Assembly: GCA_038093515.1 (NCBI GenBank)
Contig: JBBPSI010000171.1
Coordinates: 1 to 53,882 of the forward strand
DNA: 53,882 nt
Reading direction: 5' to 3'
Origin: Butyriboletus loyo
Taxonomy: Eukaryota; Basidiomycota; Agaricomycetes; Boletales; Boletaceae
The stretch's first letter is position 1, and each line of letters begins with the position of its first letter. This document shows, piece by piece, positions 1 to 9,807 of the stretch. Under the pieces are notes generated by a model that saw only the letters and a program-made list of their open reading frames with translations, made no database searches and was not told the DNA's origin. The position numbers were made by a program, and so were the translations under genes.

Positions 1-1
1 T

Positions 2-3000
2 ATTTCGAGGATGGAGATGCTAATGCGTCTTCCTCACACTCCTTTCGGAAACGCCGCGATTCCCTCTAAACCTTCAGGGTCTCGTGGTCAGCCGAAGAAG
101 AAGGAACGCAAAGTGAAAGCAGTCCGTCTTTCGACTTTTATAGAGTCGATCGATGAGAAGGATGAAGAATCCTTTTATGGTAACACTGCTCGTCGTGCAG
201 ATGGCACTTGGAAGCACGGTCTTGACTCCCGTGACATTAATGTCTGGGACTCTACATACCAGCGAGATGCTGAGGACTATGATGCTGTATACGATTACAA
301 CGATGAATTTGATCTTGGTGATCTGTATATTGCGGGAGCTTACACATCCGGAGATGTCCCTTCAAAGAAGGATCTTCTTTCCAACGCCTGGATGATTGAC
401 AGCGGTTGTACAGACCATGTCACACCACATGTTGTAGACTTCATGGATCTCGGTGATACCGAGAGAATTGCGATCACAGCAAATGGCGCAACCATGAAGA
501 TGTTTGGACCTGGCACTGTGTTGTTATCACAGCGACTAGGGAAGGATAAGCCCATTCCATTGGAGCTTACAGGAGTTTGGTATGCGCCTCAAGCAGCCCA
601 TAGACTCTTATCGGTCACCGCTCTAACCAAGGAAGGTTATCGATGCGAAATAACCGATCAAACCAAGATTTGGAACCCTCAAGGAAGTTTGGTAGTGCAG
701 GCTTCTGCCTTGCTTCCGAACAATCCCCTCCACTGGTTTCAGGCTAAAATGCTAACTCCAGATGTCGGGATCCACTCCTTGCAGGATGTCGGATCTTCTT
801 CATTGTGGCACCACCGTTTTGGTCATCCATCCAAAAATGTGTTACGCCATGCTTACAAGAACGTTAAGGGTATGCCGTTAATACCTGAACCTTCTGACGT
901 CATTCCTTGTCGAGGCTGTGCCTTAGGCAAGATGCATGAATGTCCCTATGCACCTTCATCCAAACGCGCATCTCGGGTCCTTGGGCTAGTGCATTCTGAC
1001 TTGGTCGAATTCCCCACACACTCTCGGACTCAGAAGCGCTACATTTTAACTTTTATCGATGACTTCTCTGCTTTTGCAGTTGTGCGGTTTTTGCGCCTTA
1101 AATCTGAGGCGGCTGATGCTTTTAAGGAAGTGGTCGTCTGGGCTGAAAGGCAGACCCAGTCTTCGCTTCTTGCTGTCCGTTCGGATCGTGGGGGGGAATA
1201 CATGTCTAAAGACATTCGGACGTTCCTCTCGTCCAGGGGCATTGAGCATCAGCTCTCTGTACCTCATACCCCTCAACAGAATGGACGTGCAGAGCGATTT
1301 AATAGGACCATCCTGGAAAAAGAAGAAGCCATGCGCCATACTGCCTGTCTACCAAAAGTCTTCTGGCAGGACGCAACAGAAACCTCACTTCATATCTACA
1401 ATCGCCAACCGATGCGTCGTCATAATTGGAAAACCCCCATCAAGATGTTCTCTGGGGAGAAACCGGATATATCATATTTCCGGGTATTTGGATGTCGTGC
1501 ATATGTGTTTATAAAGAAGGAACTCAGGGAAAACAAGTTGTCTCCGAAATCGGAACAAGCCACCTTCATCGGATATGAATCTGGCACCAAAGGCTATCAC
1601 TTTTGGTCTCCAACCCGAAGACGAGTTCTAGTAGAGTCCGTCGCGACTTTTGACGAAGAAAACTTCCCACATTGTTTCAAAGAACAGAACGACAGACAAG
1701 CCGCAATTCCGCCTCCTATTCTTCCAACAGATGCTGATGAACATGGAGATGATGAAGATAGTACATCTGACGCCCCACCCTCAAATCAACAAAGAGCTGA
1801 CGAGCCACCTCCATTAGGAGTACGATTTGATGGAACCGGTATAATACGTGAAGGCCTACCACCATTTTCCCCCATCATTAATCCTGACGATATGCAACAA
1901 CCATCTCCTCAACCATCTGTCACACCTTCACCATGGGTTATACCTGAAAATCCACCATCACCTTTAATCCTCGATCCTCCATCTCCTGATTCCGTTCATG
2001 AAGAACAACCACCGTTATTCTCACCTCCACGTCCTGGAGTTAAAAGAGAAACACCAGATACTGGACATAGATCATCTATTATGGATCGACACCAACATAA
2101 ACGTCAAATGATACCTCCGTTGGAAACATTCGAAGATCCTGGTCGGATTCGTCCTTCCACTTTCTTACCTCCAACAAGAGTATATCCTGAACGAATTACT
2201 GAATTTCGCAATCGTCCTCATCAACATCATCCGACTCGAGATATTCGTGCTCGAGGTCACCAACGTGACTTATATGATGAGTTCGATCAGGATTTACGAT
2301 CTCAAGGTGTTCCGATCCCAACAATCAATGATCCAGATTTCTTGCAGACTGGTCAGGACTTTAATCCTCGTCCTACTCGCATCCGTGTTCCATGGATTGT
2401 CCCAGATAATGCTTATGGGAATCGACCTCCGATCGAGATAGAACGAGAGATACATCGAGGACTGGATCCTATTCAGGAGGAGTTAATTCCTACTCCACAA
2501 CCGGTTAATCAACCGAGACCCACGAATGAAGAAGATGACTTAGGACAAATGTACAGCGCTAAGTGGATTAAATCTCTTCTAGCTGCTGCTACTGTCGATG
2601 GTATCCCACAGTCTCACAAGGCAGTAATGAGATTACCTCCTGCCGAGAGATCCTTATGGCTAACCGCCATGGGAGAGGAATACAAGTCGTTTCAAGAACG
2701 ACGAGTATGGGATCTGGTAGATCTTCCCAAGGGACGTCAAGTCATTAAAGGAAAATGGATAAATGTACGAAAAAGCGATGGACGATACAAGTCTCGCTGG
2801 GTAGCAAAAGGCTTTACCCAAATCTTCGGAATTGATTATGAGGAAACCTTCTCACCAGTTGCCAGGTTTGAAACCGTTAGGATTCTTTTAGCTCTAGCTG
2901 CCTTAGAAGATTGGGAAATCGAGGCTCTAGACGTCAAGACTGCATTTCTCTTTGGAGATCTTGACGAAGAAATCTATATGGAACAACCTGAGGGTTTCGC

Positions 3001-4171
3001 TCAAAAAGGCTCAGAAAGTAAAGTCTGTCACCTACGAAAGGCTATCTATGGCCTCAAGCAAGCGGCCCTTCAATGGAACAAAGCCTTGCACTTATCACTT
3101 ATCAAACAAGGTTTCAAGCGTACCTTGTCTGACCCGGGAACTTATATAAAATTCATCGGGAAAGTCATCATTATTTTAGTTATATATGTTGATGATGCTC
3201 TTTTTATGGGTAGTGATAAAACACAAGTCCTCGCTCACAAGAAACACTTTATGAAGACTTGGGAGAGTCGAGACCTTGGAGAAGCAAAAGAGTATTTAGG
3301 CATGCGGATTACCAGGGATCGAAGAAATCGTACCCTGAGGCTGGATCAGTGCGATTATGCACAGAAGGTCATAAAACGATTCAAGCTCGAAAATGCAAAA
3401 CCCGCACGCACACCTCTTCCTTCTGGTTATAATCCTTCACCATCAACCACCGAAGCATCGCCATCTTTGCGTTCTCAATATCAATCTGTCATCGGATCCC
3501 TCCTATTCATCATGCTTGGATCTAGACCCGATATCGCTCATGCTGTCATCAAGATGTCGCAATTCTCTTCCAATCCATCGGAAGAACATTTGCAAAGAGA
3601 GCTCTATATAGTCCGCTATCTGGTTGGAACTCCAGACCTTTGCATAATGTATTCCGGACACAGCCAGTCTGGTCCGAGAGCCAATTCTGGCTTTATTGCA
3701 TACAGCGACACTGACTGGGCAGGCGATATTGAGACCCGTCGTTCTACGACTGGTTATTGTATATTTCTAGCATCCGGCATAGTATCATGGTTATCTAGAC
3801 GACAACGCAAGATTGCTCACTCTTCAACCGAAGCAGAATATATGGGCATGACCGAGACTGCTAAACAGCTCTCTTGGGTGCGCTCCTTGTTCTTCAAGAT
3901 GGGATACAGACTTGGTCCTTTACCCCTTCTAGTTGATAATCAGGGAGCTATATTTCTGGCTTCTAATCCTGCCGTTGAAGGACACAGCAAACACATTGCA
4001 ATTCCATTTCATTACATTCGGGAATGCGTCGAGGATAAGGAGATTACTCTCTTTTATACTCCTACTCAACAACAAGCAGCAGATATCTTTACGAAGAATC
4101 TGACATGGCAGAGGTTTGAAGAAGTTCGGTCCATGCTCTCTCTTTCTCCTTTTGTCTCTATAAAGAAGTAA
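2..4171 (+). CDS. Ty1/copia retrotransposon pol polyprotein, 5' partial
   Basis: The frame is open to the left edge, and the first ATG at position 11 is probably internal, so gag is outside the window. Residues below count from that ATG. Aspartic protease motif IDSGCTDH lies near residue 128. The GAG-pre-integrase/zinc-binding region (HHRFGHPS, then CRGCALGK) lies near 265-310. The integrase core has HSDL, RSDRGGEY and QQNGRAERFNRTILE at about 330-435. Reverse transcriptase spans about 885-1110, with FSPVARFETVR, LDVKTAFLFG and the catalytic YVDD near 1060. RNase H has SDTDWAGD near 1230 and SSTEAEYM. The order protease-integrase-RT-RNase H is that of Ty1/copia (Pseudoviridae). A long Pro/His-rich linker separates integrase from RT. 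The visible 1386 codons contain no stop or frameshift, so the copy is young and could be active. Confidence 0.97.
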   Translation: MSRMEMLMRLPHTPFGNAAIPSKPSGSRGQPKKKERKVKAVRLSTFIESIDEKDEESFYGNTARRADGTWKHGLDSRDINVWDSTYQRDAEDYDAVYDYNDEFDLGDLYIAGAYTSGDVPSKKDLLSNAWMIDSGCTDHVTPHVVDFMDLGDTERIAITANGATMKMFGPGTVLLSQRLGKDKPIPLELTGVWYAPQAAHRLLSVTALTKEGYRCEITDQTKIWNPQGSLVVQASALLPNNPLHWFQAKMLTPDVGIHSLQDVGSSSLWHHRFGHPSKNVLRHAYKNVKGMPLIPEPSDVIPCRGCALGKMHECPYAPSSKRASRVLGLVHSDLVEFPTHSRTQKRYILTFIDDFSAFAVVRFLRLKSEAADAFKEVVVWAERQTQSSLLAVRSDRGGEYMSKDIRTFLSSRGIEHQLSVPHTPQQNGRAERFNRTILEKEEAMRHTACLPKVFWQDATETSLHIYNRQPMRRHNWKTPIKMFSGEKPDISYFRVFGCRAYVFIKKELRENKLSPKSEQATFIGYESGTKGYHFWSPTRRRVLVESVATFDEENFPHCFKEQNDRQAAIPPPILPTDADEHGDDEDSTSDAPPSNQQRADEPPPLGVRFDGTGIIREGLPPFSPIINPDDMQQPSPQPSVTPSPWVIPENPPSPLILDPPSPDSVHEEQPPLFSPPRPGVKRETPDTGHRSSIMDRHQHKRQMIPPLETFEDPGRIRPSTFLPPTRVYPERITEFRNRPHQHHPTRDIRARGHQRDLYDEFDQDLRSQGVPIPTINDPDFLQTGQDFNPRPTRIRVPWIVPDNAYGNRPPIEIEREIHRGLDPIQEELIPTPQPVNQPRPTNEEDDLGQMYSAKWIKSLLAAATVDGIPQSHKAVMRLPPAERSLWLTAMGEEYKSFQERRVWDLVDLPKGRQVIKGKWINVRKSDGRYKSRWVAKGFTQIFGIDYEETFSPVARFETVRILLALAALEDWEIEALDVKTAFLFGDLDEEIYMEQPEGFAQKGSESKVCHLRKAIYGLKQAALQWNKALHLSLIKQGFKRTLSDPGTYIKFIGKVIIILVIYVDDALFMGSDKTQVLAHKKHFMKTWESRDLGEAKEYLGMRITRDRRNRTLRLDQCDYAQKVIKRFKLENAKPARTPLPSGYNPSPSTTEASPSLRSQYQSVIGSLLFIMLGSRPDIAHAVIKMSQFSSNPSEEHLQRELYIVRYLVGTPDLCIMYSGHSQSGPRANSGFIAYSDTDWAGDIETRRSTTGYCIFLASGIVSWLSRRQRKIAHSSTEAEYMGMTETAKQLSWVRSLFFKMGYRLGPLPLLVDNQGAIFLASNPAVEGHSKHIAIPFHYIRECVEDKEITLFYTPTQQQAADIFTKNLTWQRFEEVRSMLSLSPFVSIKK

Positions 4172-4189
4172 TGCTAAAGCGAGGAGGAG

Positions 4190-4737
4190 TGTTGAAACGG
4201 TAGTGTTCTATTTCTGTATTTCACTTATAGCCACTACGTTTCTAGACTGGTCTATATGACATCATTGTCTAGACCTAGTCACGCTTATTACATTACAAAT
4301 AGCTCTTATTATGCTATTGGACGATATGTTTAGTCTTATCTCTTATCTCTATCATATCGTCATGTATTTCATACTATACCTTATAAAGGTACTATACAGA
4401 ACATAAGTACAAACACTCATGTACTGTATATAAGACAGCCCTTATGGCTTGTCGCCTTTCTCTAGATCTTTTAGTTCTATCATCACTACTATGATATCTC
4501 TAAGTTGAGCCTTGCTCCTTATACTCTGTTTGCGATACTCTCACTCTCGTATTATCAGTGAGTCTTTCCACCGGCTTACCCTGCATCCCCTGCCCTCAGT
4601 GCCCAAGCTCGGACTTTACCAATTCCGAAAGAGAGATTAAGGCTTGAGCTATCCTCATTACACCTCGCCAGTACTTGTGTAGCACTGCAACAGTCGCGGA
4701 ACCCTGTGTGACTTGATAACATTGTTGTCTCATAACA
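4190..4737 (+). repeat. 3' LTR of the copia element
   Basis: A purine-rich tract (about 4175-4189, ending gcgaggaggag) lies just after the pol stop. The LTR begins TGTTGAAACGG and ends CTCATAACA, so it has TGTT...AACA terminal inverted repeats and is 548 bp long. A TATA-like TATATAAG lies at 4427-4434. The right edge is fixed by comparison: the sequence after 4737 (ggtgcaagtaaagataagcg) matches the region upstream of the second WD40 gene at 9599 onward without interruption. The expected 5-bp target duplication is GGTGC (4738-4742). Its left copy is outside the window. Confidence 0.88.
4427..4434 (+). promoter_or_regulatory. TATA-like box in copia LTR
   Basis: TATATAAG lies 237 bp inside the LTR, a plausible U3 core promoter for the element's transcript. 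This rests on motif and position only. Confidence 0.4.
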
Positions 4738-4947
4738 GGTGCAAGTAAAGATAAGCGCCAAAGGCACGAGGCAGTTGCGACCCATATAGAGAATAAGGAA
4801 ATGTGTTTATGGAGCAGCTTTGCGCACCACGAGTTGAACCAAAACCATCTTTCTTGCACTCTTTGAACTCCACGGACAGTGTACCATCACAGAGGATGTC
4901 ATCAACAAAGACCAGTGTGTAGCAACTCTGAACAGTGATAGTGTTGC

Positions 4948-6597
4948 ATGCTAACAATCCAGCAAGACCCAACAGTAGTACTTGACACCGGTCACGATGA
5001 TTTAGTGTGGGCAGTCGCATTCCAGTCTGATGGAAAGCATCTTTTGGGTGGGGGTAGCGATGGCATTCGACGATGGCAACTTGAAGACAATCAAGAGGTC
5101 GGACACCAAATGGGAATGAGAATGAATGCCATCAGTGTGTCAAGAGATCACCAATGGGTAGTGTGCGGCGCTGAGGAGGGTGCAAGCGTGTGGGATGCGG
5201 AACTGCATGCAAAGGCCATCGAGGTGGAAGGCAGAAACAATGTGTGTGCGGTCGATGTCTCACCAGATTCGACCAGGTTTGCCACTGGGACTGAAGACAA
5301 GACAGCGAGCATTTGGAGCATAACAACAGGGGAGAGACTCATCGGCCCACTCGGACATGACAAAGAAGTCAATGGAATCAAATTCTCCCCAAATGGCGAG
5401 CACATCGCCACTTGCTGCTATCGAGGCTCGATCCGCATTTTCGACAGTCACAACGGCGATGAACTCGTCACAATCCAGACCGAAACGATCTCAATTAACG
5501 TAGCCACTCCACTTGCATGGTCCAGTGACAACCAGCAACTTTTTGTGGTAACCAACGACGGCAAAATCAAGTCTTTCGCTGTGTCCATGGGGTCCCAGGT
5601 CGCTGAGTCACCTGCTTTTGACGGCGGTGTCCACTCCATCGCTCTAGCAGTGAATGGCAAATTCATTGCCGCATATGGAGGGCCTTTCATCTTCTTCCTG
5701 GACACGTCGACTCTGACTCAGATTGGCTCTGCCATTGAGGACAGCGACGGGATATGCTCAATCACGCTCTCCCCAGATGACACATATCTGGCAACAGGAC
5801 GACGTGATGGGAAAGTCTTTGTGCGTGACCTCGCTCATATTCTCCCAGAGTCATACGGTCCTTTTCATGTAAGTATTTGGCTATTCTATCAAACCATCTC
5901 ATCACACACAATATCAGACATCAACTAGTGATCTCGAGGTATCCACTCGTTCTGTTCCCGTTCGACGCGAGTTCTCACGATATCATAGCACGAGGTCCCC
6001 GGACCGAGCACCCCAGCTGCTGAATTCAATTTTGAAGAGGTTCGTGGCCACCTCGTTTTGTTTATTGCTTCTGTGTTGATGCTACTGCAGCCACCGTCCC
6101 CGACCGACGCTGCCGATCCCCGGGAGCTACCGCCACTCGACTCCCCTGCCAAGGCACGTCCCGAGTTGCAGATTCGCTCAATATTTAGAAAACTGCTACC
6201 GCGAAAAAGTGAGAAGGACGCCACTTCACACAAGCCAGGTCGACGTTCCGGAAAGTCATCCCAGCCCCCTGGTCATCAATCTCCTTCCCACTCTCCACCG
6301 AAAGTGGATGCCACAAACGAGGGCCCTTCAAGGATGGCTGCAGCTGAACGTCAAGCAGTGAGTGTTCGTCCTTGATATACGATGGGATGCGGTTGGTTTA
6401 ATATTTCATTGTAGCGCACATCTACAGGATTCACCAGAAGACGACAGGTTTGCTACTCCATGTATTTGTATGCAGGCACTCATCACACATCGCAGCGTAA
6501 ATCGCGTGCCAAGGCCGCGGCTCCCAACCATCCAAACAAAGATCCTTCGCGTAGCGGAGAGCATGCTGCGGATCCAACGGTAGCAGACCCAGTATGA
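4948..6597 (+). CDS. WD40 beta-propeller protein with basic tail, array copy 1
   Basis: Five exons: 4948-5868, 5918-5938, 5989-6039, 6091-6357 and 6415-6597. They join in phase 0 throughout and give 480 residues. Exon 1 holds seven WD40 repeats, enough for one closed propeller; their cores start near residues 17, 59, 97, 136, 185, 222 and 264 (for example VWAVAFQSDGKHLLGG and VNGIKFSPNGEHIA). Exon 2 is only 21 nt (TSTSDLE). Exon 3 encodes a short acidic linker ending EFNFEE. Exon 4 is Pro/Ser-rich with a basic stretch RSIFRKLLPRK. Exon 5 is Arg/Lys-rich and ends VADPV. No signal peptide or membrane segment is visible. WD40 propellers are protein-interaction platforms; the partner is unknown. 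The same splice sites recur in all four copies, which supports the model strongly. Confidence 0.85.
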
Positions 6598-6738
6598 GTC
6601 TTCCTGGCGATGTAGGCCTCGTCACGACGGCTCACGTCCTATTAGACGCAACCAGCAAACGATTCATCTGACCCCTCCTCGACCGCGGGGGTCCACGTAA
6701 CGGTGCGCGTAACTCTTCTTTCACTTACTTACAGTGGA

Positions 6739-6942
6739 TCAGCATGAGCAAGGATCGAGGTACTCTACCCTTGCCATCACCCTTCCTGTGTGGTTACTGT
6801 GTAATCGTTCAGGCACACACGACGACTTACCTTGATCCATATCGTTTGATGTAATACTACTCTGAATCGCAAATATACGGACATTGATCGTGCAGTTCTT
6901 TAATTTCGTGTCACCTCGCAACATCAGTATGAACCCTGACAA
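6739..6942 (-). other. Antisense splice-site cluster downstream of WD40 copy 1
   Basis: On the minus strand a donor (gatcaag|gtaagt, near 6829) and an acceptor ending acacag near 6785 bound a 45-nt intron, followed by a second donor (cact|gtaagt) near 6734. The same donors recur beyond the other three WD40 genes (near 11.71, 18.93 and 24.69 kb). The minus frame here is open and short (RVMARVEYLDPCSC at its end), but in copies 2-4 it hits early stops. The sites are better kept than the frame, so this may be an antisense or 3' non-coding RNA, or a dead gene. Confidence 0.35.
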
Positions 6943-7428
6943 CCTTGTCCATGATCGAGCTTGCCAGGATATTCACCGAGTGGTCATAAACGAAGTCTAT
7001 TCACACACGGAGGCTGGAATTGTAGGACAGTATCTAATTGATCATTCATAGAAGGAAACACGAAGATGAGACATTACCAAACATCTCTCCAGCAGGGCGG
7101 TGTTAATCCCTGACTCTGTGCTGGGCCTTTCTCGGTCGATCGTTTACTAGGTTGCCCTAACGATGTTGACCAAGGCCTAACGCCTATCCGATCACAAGGT
7201 CTCGAGCTCCGCCGTACGCCCTCGCAGAGCTATTAGGAACGCTGTTCATCGTGTAGCTCGAGCTAGAGGAATCCTTGTAGATACTCCCCCAGCCACCAGT
7301 ACCCCCAAATTCGCCCTACGAGCTGCTGATCGGCCAGCCAAATCACAAAGACAAGGCATCTAATCGACATGAGCGAGTTATGCTTATTCTGCAGAGAGCT
7401 GAAGAGTTGGGTCGAGCCCTAAACATGT

Positions 7429-7734
7429 GTGCGGGGCGAGGACCCCCTCGTCCAGCATGTCAGGCTCAACCAGCGAGCGAATACAAAGATAACAGATGGG
7501 TACGAGAACAACCGACCCGGGAGTGATGAGCGTGGTGGCTTTGTGCAAGTGATGCGCTCGGGGACCTGCTCAGGAATCAATATGGCTTCGACTGCCGAAA
7601 AAGAGCTCACCACGGTTCCCCTGAAAATTGTAGACGACATGCTAACGTACAAACGACATGGCTATTCCGTTGAGGAACTCGACCCGATCGTGCAGGCGTC
7701 CCATGCTGAAAGGCGGTCAGGGAACAGCAACTGA
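7429..7734 (+). other. Unrecognised open frame of 101 codons
   Basis: The frame starts at an ATG and ends at TGA. Its second half (TTVPLKIVDDMLTYKRHGYS and onward) has a protein-like composition, but I recognise no family and see no paralogue elsewhere in the window. It lies in a part of the unit absent from the other copies. It may be chance or the remnant of an insertion. Confidence 0.15.
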
Positions 7735-8542
7735 CCCAAGCAAACATCTTTTCCCACCCTTTTGACCGGGGCTCGAATACACGACCTGTAAACACTCGGT
7801 TGAAAGCTCATCAAAACATCTCAACGATTTTCGGAGTGAGGATATTGGAGGGAGATCTCGTCGCAATCCGTGCATCGCGCACCATGCGCATACACTATGC
7901 GTAGTAAACGCTGCTCCCTCGAGGAGCGCACATACACGGTGATCCCAAGAGACGTCGGTTTCCCAGGCTCTTGCTAATCCCCATGTCGTTTTCATCTTTG
8001 TCCGACTCCATGAACGACCGATGCTTGGTTTGGTGGTTACACCTGGCGGTCACCATACCCGCATCATCTACTGACCAGGCCGTCACAGTCTGCATCTCCG
8101 ACCTCCGTTCATCCTCGCCCGTGCGTATGGTTGGAACATTCTTCCAAGCGGATGCCTGTGATGCAGTCTACTTATGGTGACGGTGACGTGACGGTGGCCG
8201 TCCGAAGGTACTGCTAGTACCAACAAAGCATGAGCGCGAGTACAACCAAGAGTTATCCATCTTACGAAAATGTTGATCAGACTTGCTACAACCCGAGAAA
8301 TGCGCCGCAAGCTGGATCGGCTCGCACGGACCATATATAAGAGCTGCCATGTACATGCTGACCATGTGCTGGGGGAAACGAGCGTCAAGAGGAATGAAGA
8401 GTGAACCGGGGGTGCAAGCACAGGCGAGTAGGGAAACGCGAGCGTGCCGTGCTGAGGGAGCCATCTCCAAAAGTCTCCGATCTCATCGACCTGATGATGG
8501 ATGGGCCTGGCCTGGCCTGAAAGCCAGGGCTCGGGCTTGATC

Positions 8543-9292
8543 AAATTCCAGGCCAGGGCCCTCATCGGTGTCCTCAATGATGCTCACTGTAATTAACTAG
8601 TTAATACAACATTGACGTCGTAATTTTTCCTCGACCGCTGCGACCCATTCCCGGCCGAGTTGTATTCGTCGTCATCGACTGTCGAACATGGTTAGTAATA
8701 CTTCGTGGTATATGCGAGGGACTTACCTGAGGCTGCGCACGTTGATTTCGACATGCCTGTACTCGTTGTATATATTGTAATACATCAGGCTATATGTGAG
8801 GGACTTACCTGAGGCTGCGTGAACTGATTTCGATACGCTCATACTTGCTGTATACCCATGAGTTCAAAGTAATGATAGGTCAGTCTTTTGTCACTTACCT
8901 GAGGTCCCCCGACTTGATTTCGCCGTGTGCATGCTGTCATTGCTGGTGTCTCGCATGATGTTATTGCAACTAAGGTTAGTCGTAGTCAACTATGTGTGAG
9001 AAATATGCATTTTGGTCCTCTGTAGCCGCAACAGGAGCGTCTCTTACCAGCCATAGTCGTTTCGCTGTATAACGAACTCAAATAAATGAAAGGAACACAT
9101 GTATAGGGAATTTGGCACATACCTTGTGATTCAACCACTTTTGGGGGCCGCCACGTTCATCATTTGCCTGCGCCAATTCCGCGCTCCACTTAGCAAATCT
9201 CAAACCGTCCGTTTTGTGCCTGTTTGTGGTCCAGCTGATGGCTGGTAGGTGGGGTTGCGTGTGAGCTCTGCCAATGATATCGCGCCATCGTC
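8543..9292 (-). pseudogene. Relic minus-strand gene with a ladder of tiny exons, copy 1
   Basis: Reading the minus strand, strong donors (cctcag|gtaagt) lie at 8898, 8808 and 8726, each preceded by an acceptor. This defines putative exons 8899-8969 (71 nt), 8809-8847 (39 nt) and 8727-8756 (30 nt). Spliced in phase 1 they read ...AKSSRGTSG, SVSKSVHAASG and GMSKSTCAASG, that is, repeated KSxxAASG units. The next exon begins VDDDEYNS. Upstream on the minus strand is an open stretch with RRSITLSAKLTGSD and RNPTYQPS (about 9200-9350). No single frame runs through the whole set in any copy: this one has lost a donor near 9010. The product is unknown and I treat it as a decayed gene. Confidence 0.4.
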
Positions 9293-9807
9293 AGAGCCGG
9301 TGAGTTTTGCTGACAGTGTGATTGAACGGCGAGGTCGTGTGCTGATTGGCGTTGGTGACGAAGGGCAGCGGCACTGGTGCGCGCTTGGATTGCGGAAATC
9401 TCCGGTGCAGCGATTGATTTGACCAGCCCTATTCACTCCCAAAACCCGAGGAAAAGGCGTACCTGGACATATGAAACGAGTGCTGGAGTCAAGATATGAT
9501 GAACACTCACAGATCTCAGCGTAGAATGACCCTTGGCAATGAGGCAAAATGTCTTGTTGACCGCTTGTCTGGTCGTCGCAACAAGGTGACTTGGATTGGG
9601 TGCAAGTAAAGATAAGCGCCAAAGGCACGAGGCGGTTGCGACCCATATAGAGAATAAGGAAACATGTCTATGGAGCAGCTTTGCGCACCACGAGTTGAGC
9701 CGAAACTATTTTTCTTCCACTCTTCGAACTCCACGACAGTGTACCATCGGTGAGGATGTCGTCGACAAAGACCAGTGTGTAGCAGCTCTGAACAACGATA
9801 GCGTTGA
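9293..9807. other. 5' flank of WD40 copy 2
   Basis: There is no gene here. From 9475 to 9807 the sequence matches 16652-16990 before copy 3. From 9599 it matches 4738-4947 before copy 1, and parts match 22620-22811 before copy 4. The conserved 200 bp before each WD40 start probably hold the promoter and 5' leader. No TATA box stands out. Open frames on the minus strand here are conserved only because the unit is duplicated. Confidence 0.5.

Larger units (their letters stand above)
6598..8542. other. Intergenic duplicated unit without a clear gene
   Basis: The first 450 bp match the 3' flanks of the other WD40 copies (11471, 18688 and 24454 onward), including minus-strand splice-like sites (see the 6739-6942 entry). 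Around 7040-7270 the sequence matches 19330-19457 but is split by about 110 bp of unrelated sequence starting near tgtgctgggc. An open frame at 7429-7734 (+, 101 codons) has no recognisable domain. From about 8180 to 8542 the sequence matches 12690-12990 and 19940-20240. I see no intact gene. Confidence 0.6.

Noticed and set aside
4730..5020. Minus-strand open frame containing FVDDIL, reminiscent of a polymerase motif, repeated before each WD40 gene
   Set aside because: It is antisense to the conserved leader and WD40 start, shows no other reverse transcriptase motif, and recurs only because the unit is duplicated.
8700..8900. Repeated ggacttacctgaggctgc blocks as a possible CRISPR-like or satellite array
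   Set aside because: Spacing is irregular, only three to four units occur, and the blocks are splice donors on the other strand.
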